Positions 6,742-12,526 of a stretch of 12,526 nucleotides of DNA are shown piece by piece. Each line of letters opens with the position of its first letter. Position 1 is the stretch's first letter. A program made the position numbers and the translations under genes. The notes under the pieces are model-generated. The model was not told where the DNA came from and searched no databases. It saw only the letters and a program-made list of their open reading frames with translations. Location of the stretch: the NCBI GenBank assembly GCA_946539475.1, contig CAMNHM010000076.1:1-12526 (forward strand). Reading direction: 5' to 3'. This stretch comes from an uncultured Prevotellaceae bacterium (GTDB taxonomy: Bacteria; Bacteroidota; Bacteroidia; Bacteroidales; Bacteroidaceae).

Positions 6742-7515
6742 ATGGCAAACATGACAAATCAAAGAATAAAGTTCATTGCCGGACCATGCGTCATCGAGTC
6801 GGCAGAGCTGCTCGACACCATTGCCAACGAGCTAGTGGGCATCAACAAGCGCCTGGGCACCGACATCATCTTCAAGGCATCGTTCGACAAGGCCAACCGC
6901 ACGTCGATACACTCCTTCCGCGGACCGGGTCTGGAGAAAGGGCTGCAGATGCTCGCCGACGTGAAGAGCAAGTACGGGCTACGGCTACTGACCGACATTC
7001 ACGAGTCGTGGCAGGCAGAGCCCGTAGGCCAGGTGTGCGACGTGCTGCAGATTCCCGCCTTCCTCTGCCGGCAGACCGACCTGCTCGTGGCAGCCGCGCG
7101 CACGGGCAGGACGCTGAACATCAAGAAGGCGCAGTTCCTCAGCGGCAGCGACATGCGCTACCCCGTGGAGAAAGCCCGCGACGCCGGAGCCAGCGACGTA
7201 TGGCTGACGGAGCGCGGCAACATGATGGGCTACGGCAACCTGGTGGTCGACTTCCGCAACCTGGCCGACATGCTCGAGATAGTGCCCACCGTCGTGATGG
7301 ACTGCACGCACAGCTGTCAGCGCCCCGACTCGAAGGGGGGCAAGACGGGCGGCGACCGTCGCTTCGTGCCCTCGATGGCACTGGCAGCAAAAGCCTTCGG
7401 TGCGACAGGCTATTTCTTTGAAGTTCATCCCAATCCCGACCAGGGGCTCAGCGACGCTGCCAACATGCTCGAGCTAAGCCACCTGGAGGACATTATAAAG
7501 AAGATACTGGCATGA
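6742..7515 (+). CDS. kdsA: 3-deoxy-D-manno-octulosonate 8-phosphate synthase (KDO8P synthase), metal-dependent type
   Basis: It condenses arabinose 5-phosphate with phosphoenolpyruvate to make KDO 8-phosphate, the precursor of the KDO sugar of LPS, in the cytoplasm. The 257-residue protein has AGPCVIES near the N-terminus, KANRTS, and FEVHPNPDQGLSDAA near the C-terminus. The four metal ligands known from Aquifex (C11, H185, E222, D233) appear here as C16, H190, E227 and D238, a constant shift of five, so this is a metallo-KdsA rather than the metal-free E. coli type, which has Asn in place of the Cys. The ATG at 6742 is used; an alternative ATG at 6751 would shorten it by three residues. Its stop overlaps the kdsD start (ATGA), giving coupling to the enzyme that makes its substrate. 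Confidence 0.97.
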   Translation: MANMTNQRIKFIAGPCVIESAELLDTIANELVGINKRLGTDIIFKASFDKANRTSIHSFRGPGLEKGLQMLADVKSKYGLRLLTDIHESWQAEPVGQVCDVLQIPAFLCRQTDLLVAAARTGRTLNIKKAQFLSGSDMRYPVEKARDAGASDVWLTERGNMMGYGNLVVDFRNLADMLEIVPTVVMDCTHSCQRPDSKGGKTGGDRRFVPSMALAAKAFGATGYFFEVHPNPDQGLSDAANMLELSHLEDIIKKILA

Positions 7516-8459
7516 CAACACGTGAATACGGCATACAAGCCATCCGCGACGAGGCAGAGGCGCTGCTGGCACTCATACCGAAGATGGACCATCAGTTCGA
7601 CGAGGCTGTCGGACTGCTGATGGACTGCAAGGGCAAAGTGATCGTCACCGGCGTTGGCAAGAGCGGACATATCGGGGCAAAAATAGCAGCAACATTCTCG
7701 TCCACGGGCACGCCCTCGTTCTTCATCAACCCGCTCGACGTCTTCCACGGCGACCTGGGAGTGATGGCAGCGGGCGACGTCGTAGTGGCCATCTCCAACT
7801 CCGGGCAGACCGACGAGCTGCTGCGCTTCATACCAATGGTGCTACACCAGCAGATACCCATCATCGCCATGACGGGCAATCCACAGTCGCTGCTGGCAAA
7901 ATACTCCACCTGCCACCTGAACGTCAGCGTCGAGCGAGAGGCATGCCCGCTGAACCTGGCTCCCACAAGCTCGACAACGGCAACGCTGGCCATGGGCGAC
8001 GCGCTGGCAATAGCACTCATGCAGAAACGGCAGTTCAAGCCACAGGACTTTGCACACTTCCATCCAGGCGGAGAGCTGGGAAAGCGACTGCTGACGACGG
8101 CTGCCGACGTGATGCGCTCTACCGACCTGCCCGTCTTCGACCCAGAGCTGAACCTCGGGCAGGCCATCATGCTCGTCAGCGAAGGCAAGCTCGGACTGGG
8201 CGTAGCCGAGGTCGACGGGCGCATCGTGGGACTCATCACCGACGGCGACATACGGCGCGCCATAGAGCGATGGCAGGCGAAATTCTTCGACCACACCGTC
8301 AGCGACATCATGACGCGAAAGCCAAAGACCGTCAGTCCACAAACCAAGATCACCGACGTGCAGCGCATCATGCAGACGCACAAGATTCACTCGGTACTCG
8401 TCGTCGACGACGAGCAACACCTCATCGGCGTTGTCGATCACTATTCGTGCATGATTTAG
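7512..8459 (+). CDS. kdsD: D-arabinose 5-phosphate isomerase
   Basis: It interconverts ribulose 5-phosphate and arabinose 5-phosphate, feeding KdsA. The 315-residue protein has a SIS sugar-isomerase domain at about 35-175 (GVGKSGHIGAKIA, STGTP, HGDLG, SNSGQTDEL, APTSSTTATLAMGDALA), then HFHPGGELGKRL. Two CBS domains follow at about 200-258 and 266-315, and the protein ends soon after the last strand of the second. The catalytic residues of E. coli KdsD (K59, E111, E152, H193) line up at K50, E102, E143 and H184, all shifted by nine, so the enzyme should be active. It overlaps kdsA by 4 nt. No terminator is visible after it, so the PLD-like gene 108 bp downstream may be cotranscribed. Confidence 0.96.
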   Translation: MTTREYGIQAIRDEAEALLALIPKMDHQFDEAVGLLMDCKGKVIVTGVGKSGHIGAKIAATFSSTGTPSFFINPLDVFHGDLGVMAAGDVVVAISNSGQTDELLRFIPMVLHQQIPIIAMTGNPQSLLAKYSTCHLNVSVEREACPLNLAPTSSTTATLAMGDALAIALMQKRQFKPQDFAHFHPGGELGKRLLTTAADVMRSTDLPVFDPELNLGQAIMLVSEGKLGLGVAEVDGRIVGLITDGDIRRAIERWQAKFFDHTVSDIMTRKPKTVSPQTKITDVQRIMQTHKIHSVLVVDDEQHLIGVVDHYSCMI

Positions 8460-8462
8460 GAA

Positions 8463-8497
8463 GTGGAAAGTGGAAAGTGAAGAGTGAAGAGTGAAGA
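8463..8497. repeat. 7-bp tandem array after kdsD
   Basis: Five 7-bp units: GTGGAAA twice (8463-8476) and GTGAAGA three times (8477-8497). It starts 4 bp after the kdsD stop codon. Purine-rich short arrays of this sort recall repeat fillers in Bacteroidetes spacers. Confidence 0.85.
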
Positions 8498-8553
8498 ATA
8501 TGCTATCGCGCGGTATGTCCGTGAGCTAATATTAAGTATATTTTAAAGTGAAG

Positions 8554-8559
8554 AAAGGA
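8554..8559 (+). promoter_or_regulatory. Ribosome binding site (AAAGGA) of the PLD-like gene
   Basis: AAAGGA sits 8 nt before the ATG at 8568. It is noteworthy because the other starts in this window lack a clear Shine-Dalgarno sequence. It supports the first of the two adjacent ATGs. Confidence 0.55.
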
Positions 8560-8567
8560 ATGAGACA

Positions 8568-9893
8568 ATGATGCGGGGCTGCCGCCTGTACCTGGCGCTG
8601 CTGATAGCCGTGTGCCTGTCGGGAGGAAAGGCTGCGGCACAGCTCACGTCAGACTCGCTCATACGACATCAGCTGGAAGACTACGGCATCAGCTTCACCA
8701 ACGACAACAGCGTGACGTTGCTCTTCTCAGGTCAAGAGAAGTTCGACGACATGTTCGAAGCCATCAGGAAAGCACGCGAGAGCATACACCTGGAATACTT
8801 CAACTTCCGCAACGACAGCATTGCGTCGCTGCTCTTCGACTTGCTGCGCCAGAAACGACGCGAGGGAGTAGAGGTAAGGGCCATGTTCGACGCCTTCGGC
8901 AACGACTCCAACAACCAGCCCCTGAAGAAGTACCACGTCGAGGCGCTGCGCAACGACAGCATCGACATCTACGAGTTCGACCCCATACGATTCCCCTGGG
9001 TCAACCACATCTGGCCCCGCGACCACCGCAAGATCGTCGTCATCGACGGATGCCTGGCCTACACCGGCGGCATGAACGTTGCCGACTACTACATCAAGGG
9101 CACGGAGCAGGTGGGAGCCTGGCGCGACATGCATTGCCGCATCGAGGGAGGAGCCGTCGACGACCTGCAGCGCATCTTCGCCCACGCCTGGCTGAAGGTG
9201 ACGGGCGAGGACATCACCTCCAACCCGCGAAACTTCCGCGCCGCACACACGACTGCCGACGTAGGGCTGCTGACGGCCTCGCTGAAGCCCGACACCACCG
9301 AGACGGCAGGACGGAAGCTGGTGGGGATCGTCAACCGCGAACCAGGAACCGTGCGCACCGACGACCAACGACTGCTGGGCAAGAACAGCGCCATGCGCTA
9401 CTTCTACGTCAACGCTATCAACGACGCCCGCGACTCCATACGCATCATCAACCCCTACTTCACACTCATCCCTTCCGTCACGAAGGCACTCAAGCGGGCC
9501 ATCAAACGAGGCGTAAAGGTGGAGCTGATGATATCAGCGAAAAGCGACATCCCGCTGACACCCGACTGCGCTTTCTACAACATGCACCGCATGATGAAGC
9601 GCGGTGCTCACGTGTGGCTGTATCAGCCTGGCTTCCACCATTCTAAGGTGATGATGGTCGACGGAAGCTTCTGCACCGTAGGCAGCACCAATCTCGACTC
9701 GCGCAGCCTGCGCTTCGACTACGAGGAGAATGCCGTCATCATCGACCGCCCCACCACGATGGAGCTCGACCAGATGTTTGACCGCGACAAGCAGCAGAGC
9801 GTCTACCTCACGCCCGAGACGTGGGATGCCTTCCGCACTCCCTGGCAAAAGTTCCGCGGGTGGTTCGCCCACCTGCTCAGCCCGTTCCTCTGA
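8568..9893 (+). CDS. Exported phospholipase D / cardiolipin synthase-like protein
   Basis: The 441-residue protein has two complete HKD motifs, the hallmark of the PLD superfamily: H153-x-K155-x4-D160 (in RDHRKIVVID, followed by TGGMN) and H358-x-K360-x4-D365 (in HHSKVMMVD, followed by GSTNLDSRS). The two-HKD layout and the GGMN and GSxNxDxRS context fit bacterial cardiolipin synthases, which join two phosphatidylglycerols. Typical synthases begin with two TM helices; here there is a cleavable-looking signal peptide (hydrophobic 7-18, then A-A-A24 before Q25) and no further TM helix until a weakly amphipathic end (WFAHLLSPFL). It is therefore predicted to work in the periplasm or on the membrane's outer leaflet. 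A general phospholipase or other phosphodiesterase cannot be excluded. No consensus promoter is seen in the 108-bp spacer, so transcription may come from kdsA. Confidence 0.88.
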   Translation: MMRGCRLYLALLIAVCLSGGKAAAQLTSDSLIRHQLEDYGISFTNDNSVTLLFSGQEKFDDMFEAIRKARESIHLEYFNFRNDSIASLLFDLLRQKRREGVEVRAMFDAFGNDSNNQPLKKYHVEALRNDSIDIYEFDPIRFPWVNHIWPRDHRKIVVIDGCLAYTGGMNVADYYIKGTEQVGAWRDMHCRIEGGAVDDLQRIFAHAWLKVTGEDITSNPRNFRAAHTTADVGLLTASLKPDTTETAGRKLVGIVNREPGTVRTDDQRLLGKNSAMRYFYVNAINDARDSIRIINPYFTLIPSVTKALKRAIKRGVKVELMISAKSDIPLTPDCAFYNMHRMMKRGAHVWLYQPGFHHSKVMMVDGSFCTVGSTNLDSRSLRFDYEENAVIIDRPTTMELDQMFDRDKQQSVYLTPETWDAFRTPWQKFRGWFAHLLSPFL

Positions 9894-9914
9894 CTCTTTC
9901 GGAACGCTTGTCTT

Positions 9915-10009
9915 GGAAACTAATTGGCACAAATTAAGATAAATTCTTGCTGCGAACGTAAGACTATGCGGAAGAAATAATTTTCCTTAATTAGTGCCAA
10001 TTAGTTTCC
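9915..10009. repeat. Long inverted repeat between convergent genes
   Basis: Arms at 9915-9938 and 9986-10009 pair over 23 of 24 positions (the exception is A9931 against A9993), around a 47-nt centre. The outer 16 bp, GGAAACTAATTGGCAC, are perfect. A further AATTAGTG, also found in the right arm, occurs at 10023-10030. No T run follows either arm, so it is not a standard intrinsic terminator, though it separates the ends of the PLD-like gene and hemW. Confidence 0.9.
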
Positions 10010-10031
10010 CCACAAAAAGAAGAATTAGTGT

Positions 10032-11150
10032 TCAGATCATCAAGTCCGCCATCACCATATCGCTGACGAACAAGCCCTCGCGCGACAGACGCAGACAGCC
10101 CTCCGACAGCTCCAGCAGGCCGCCCTCCACGTAGCGACGCGCCTCCCTGAGGCAGTGGCTGCGATAGCCCTCGGGAAGCTCCTGCAGGAGGATACCCTCG
10201 CGAGTGCGCAGACGGGTCATCACCGTCTCATTATAATATGTGTCGTCGTCGAGCACCTCACCCTCGGCAGGCACCCTGCCCTCGCCCACGGCACGCAGGT
10301 ACTGCCCCAGGTCGGCCACGTTCCACTGCCTCCGGCGGCCCCAAAGCGAATGGGCTCCGGCACCCAGCCCCACATAGGGCGAGTGGTTCCAGTAGCCACT
10401 GTTATGACGCGAGCGCAGGACGGTGCCGTCAGCCTGACGACGTGCAAAGTTGCTGATCTCGTAATGCTCGTAGCCCGCTGCCTCCAGGCGGTCCTTCAGG
10501 TCGTAGTACATCCGGCGCGACAGCTCCTCGTCCAGCTCCTCCACACGGTGCTCCACGAGCATGCGGTAGAGCGGTGTCTGCTCCTCGTAGGTCAGCGCAT
10601 AGGCCGACAGGTGCTCCACACCGAGCGCCAGGGCAGCGTCGATGTCGCGATGCCACTGCTCGAGAGTCTGCTGCGGGAAGCCGTACATCAGGTCGATGCT
10701 CACGTTGCCGATGCCGGCACGGCGCAGGTGCCCGACAGCCTCCTCCACCTGCCGCGACGTATGCCGGCGGCGCAGGAAGCTGAGACGCGCGTCGTCCCAC
10801 GTCTGAGCACCCATGCTCACCCTGTTCACCCCCAGCGCGGGCAGCGCCGAGGCCAGCGCCTCAGTCACGTCGTCGGGGTTGCACTCCATCGTCACCTCGG
10901 CATCGTCCTCCACACGGTAGTTGCTGCGGATGCTGCGGAGCACCTGCCCCAGCTGGGCGACGCTAAGCTGCGACGGCGTGCCGCCACCTATGTAGACCGT
11001 CGACACCGGCTCGCCGACGGCACGCAGCGACATCTCGCGGCAGAGGGCGTCGCAATAGGCCTGCCGAGATGCCAGCAGCGTCGTCGAATAGAAGCCGCAA
11101 TACACGCAGCGACTGCTGCAAAACGGGATATGAACGTAGATTCCTGCCAT
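10032..11150 (-). CDS. hemW: Radical SAM heme chaperone HemW
   Basis: This is the HemN-like protein often mislabelled oxygen-independent coproporphyrinogen III oxidase; studied HemW proteins bind heme and deliver it to target proteins. The 372-residue product opens with the radical SAM cluster motif C11-xxx-C15-xx-C18 and has Phe at position 20, where true HemN has a fourth Cys. That, together with the short N-terminus, favours HemW. Further family marks are GGGTPS (55-60), the NRVSMGAQ segment, the DLMYGFPQQT segment, GLGAGAHS and a C-terminal HemN domain (YNETVMTRLRTREG). It lies convergent to the PLD-like gene and divergent from the EF-G paralogue. Its ATG is 10 nt after a TAnnTTTG element, so the mRNA may be nearly leaderless. 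Confidence 0.94.
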   Translation of the reverse strand: MAGIYVHIPFCSSRCVYCGFYSTTLLASRQAYCDALCREMSLRAVGEPVSTVYIGGGTPSQLSVAQLGQVLRSIRSNYRVEDDAEVTMECNPDDVTEALASALPALGVNRVSMGAQTWDDARLSFLRRRHTSRQVEEAVGHLRRAGIGNVSIDLMYGFPQQTLEQWHRDIDAALALGVEHLSAYALTYEEQTPLYRMLVEHRVEELDEELSRRMYYDLKDRLEAAGYEHYEISNFARRQADGTVLRSRHNSGYWNHSPYVGLGAGAHSLWGRRRQWNVADLGQYLRAVGEGRVPAEGEVLDDDTYYNETVMTRLRTREGILLQELPEGYRSHCLREARRYVEGGLLELSEGCLRLSREGLFVSDMVMADLMI

Positions 11151-11160
11151 AAAAACGATG

Positions 11161-11168
11161 CAAAAGTA
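11161..11168 (-). promoter_or_regulatory. Possible -7 element of hemW
   Basis: TACTTTTG on the minus strand matches TAnnTTTG, but no TTTG or TTG is found at the usual distance upstream, and it is only 10 nt from the ATG. Treat as tentative. Confidence 0.42.
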
Positions 11169-11195
11169 CTAATTTTGCCTAATATTTGGAACTTT

Positions 11196-11229
11196 TTCTT
11201 GGTTTTTCCACAAAAAATGACTAATTTTG
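11196..11229 (+). promoter_or_regulatory. Bacteroidetes-type promoter of the EF-G paralogue
   Basis: TTCTTG (11196-11201), 20 bp, then TAATTTTG (11222-11229) give a leader of about 40 nt ending in an A-rich stretch with repeated CAA before the ATG. Confidence 0.72.
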
Positions 11230-11273
11230 ACGCGTTTTTTTGAGAACTTTACCTAAATATCATAACAACAACA

Positions 11274-12526
11274 ATGAAACCTTACCAAACAAACGAAATC
11301 AAGAACATCGCACTCATCGGCAGTGCGGGAAGCGGCAAGACCACTCTTGCCGAGGCATTAGTCTACGAAGCTGGCATCATCAAGCGCCGCGGCACCGTAG
11401 AGAGTAAGAACACCATGAGCGACTACTTCCCCGTGGAGCAGGAGTACGGCTACTCAGTCTTCTCCACAGTATTCCATACAGAGTGGAACGGCAAGAAGCT
11501 CAACTTCGTCGACTGCCCGGGCAGCGACGACTTCGTGGGAGGAGCCATCACGGCACTCAACGTCACCGACCAGGCCGTCATCCTCGTCAACGGACAGTAC
11601 GGGCCCGAGGTTGGCACGATGAACGCCTTCCGCAACACCGAGAAGCTCCATAAGCCCGTCATATTCCTCGTCAACCAGCTCGACCGCGACAACTGCGACT
11701 ACGACCAGATACTCCACCAGCTGCAGGAGACCTACGGCAACAACTGCGTCCCCGTGCAGTACCCCGTGGCCTGCGGTGCCGGCTTCAACAGCATCATCGA
11801 CGTGCTCATCATGAAGAAACTCACATGGAAGCCCGAGGGCGGAGCACCCACCATCGAGGACATTCCCGCCGACCAGATAGACAAGGCCAAGGAGTGGAAG
11901 GCTGCCCTCGTCGAGGCCGCCGCAGCTGGTGACGACAAGCTCATGGAGAAATTCTTCGAGACCGAAGACCTCACCGAGGACGAGATGCGTGAAGGCATTC
12001 GCAAGGGTCTCGTCACACGCAGCATCTTCCCCGTCTTCTGCGTCTGCGCAGGCCGCGACATGGGCGTACGCCGCCTCATGGAGTTCCTCGGCAACGTAGT
12101 GCCCTTCGTCAGCGACATGCCGAAGGTGAAGAACACAGGAGGACTCGAAGTGGCACCCGACGCCGCTGGCCCCACCTCGCTCTACTTCTTCAAGACCGGT
12201 ATTGAGCCACACATCGGTGAAGTGAGCTACTTCAAGGTCATGAGCGGAACCGTCAAGAGCGGCGACGACCTCACCAACGCCGACCGCGGCTCGAAAGAGC
12301 GCATCGGAACACTCTACGCCTGCGCAGGCACCAACCGCATACAGGTCGACCAGCTCGTGGCTGGCGACATAGGATGCACCGTCAAGCTCAAGGACGTCAA
12401 GACCGGCAACACCCTCAACAGCAAGGACAACACCGACTGGCGCTTCAACTTCATACAGTACCCCAACTCCAAGTTCTCACGCGCCATCAAGGCCGTCAAC
12501 GAGAGCGAGACCGAGAAGATGATGGC
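11274..12526 (+). CDS. Elongation factor G paralogue, EF-G2-like (3' end outside window)
   Basis: The frame is open from the ATG at 11274 to the window edge (417 codons), covering the G domain, its insert and the start of domain II (from about residue 295). It is clearly a translation GTPase by order of motifs, but key residues differ from canonical EF-G. The P-loop is GSAGSGKT (16-23) instead of AHxDAGKT. Switch I reads E-Y-G-Y-S (57-61) instead of E-R-G-I-T. G3 is D80-C-P-G-S84-D-D-F, with Ser replacing the catalytic His of DTPGHVDF. G4 is N134-Q-L-D137 instead of NKxD. This fits the second EF-G of Bacteroides (EF-G2), reported in B. thetaiotaomicron to support translation without GTPase activity and to be needed for gut colonisation. 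A ribosome-protection or release-type factor is less likely. It stands alone behind its own promoter. Confidence 0.88.
   Translation, partial: MKPYQTNEIKNIALIGSAGSGKTTLAEALVYEAGIIKRRGTVESKNTMSDYFPVEQEYGYSVFSTVFHTEWNGKKLNFVDCPGSDDFVGGAITALNVTDQAVILVNGQYGPEVGTMNAFRNTEKLHKPVIFLVNQLDRDNCDYDQILHQLQETYGNNCVPVQYPVACGAGFNSIIDVLIMKKLTWKPEGGAPTIEDIPADQIDKAKEWKAALVEAAAAGDDKLMEKFFETEDLTEDEMREGIRKGLVTRSIFPVFCVCAGRDMGVRRLMEFLGNVVPFVSDMPKVKNTGGLEVAPDAAGPTSLYFFKTGIEPHIGEVSYFKVMSGTVKSGDDLTNADRGSKERIGTLYACAGTNRIQVDQLVAGDIGCTVKLKDVKTGNTLNSKDNTDWRFNFIQYPNSKFSRAIKAVNESETEKMM

Noticed and set aside
8537..8544. -7 promoter element (TATATTTT) for the PLD-like gene
   Set aside because: The final G of TAnnTTTG is missing and there is no TTTG about 20 bp upstream, so it is too weak to call.
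11454..12212. 252-residue minus-strand frame opposite the EF-G paralogue
   Set aside because: The plus strand reads continuously as an EF-G G domain; the antisense product is a Val/Glu/Leu-rich shadow.

Overview
The window looks like a piece of a Bacteroidota chromosome, probably order Bacteroidales and close to Prevotella. Three things point there. Several promoters fit the Bacteroidetes pattern (an upstream TTTG or TTCTTG, about 20 bp, then TAnnTTTG). Shine-Dalgarno sequences are almost absent. The gene families (six-repeat S1, metallo-type KdsA, two-enzyme KDO supply, an EF-G2-like paralogue) are typical of the group. Genes are fairly GC-rich, while the spacers are AT-rich and carry short simple repeats. 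No rRNA, tRNA, IS element, CRISPR array or phage gene is visible.

Layout. (1) 1-1775, plus strand: most of rpsA (ribosomal protein S1), followed by an intrinsic terminator. (2) 1776-2325: the only long gene-free stretch. It holds two inverted arrays of an 8-bp unit flanking an AT-rich palindrome, then a 22-bp tandem repeat. (3) 2326-6551, minus strand: read in the direction of transcription, an outer-membrane beta-barrel gene, a strong terminator hairpin, then metA, a U32-family Fe-S protein and a membrane zinc-ribbon protein. The last three overlap end to end as an operon. (4) 6742-9893, plus strand: kdsA and kdsD, overlapping by ATGA and supplying KDO for lipid A/LPS, then an exported phospholipase D/cardiolipin synthase-like protein. 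(5) 9894-10031: a convergent spacer containing a 24-bp-arm inverted repeat. (6) 10032-11150, minus strand: hemW. (7) 11274-12526, plus strand, running off the end: an elongation factor G paralogue with degraded GTPase motifs.

Functional themes are translation (S1, EF-G2-like), envelope building (KdsA, KdsD, PLD-like enzyme, beta-barrel protein), methionine synthesis (MetA, with a residue predicting acetyl-CoA use) and Fe-S/radical chemistry (U32 protein, HemW). I see no dedicated defence or mobile system. The most interesting items are the EF-G paralogue that looks unable to hydrolyse GTP normally, the terminator placed 14 nt before the metA start codon, and the unexplained intergenic repeats.
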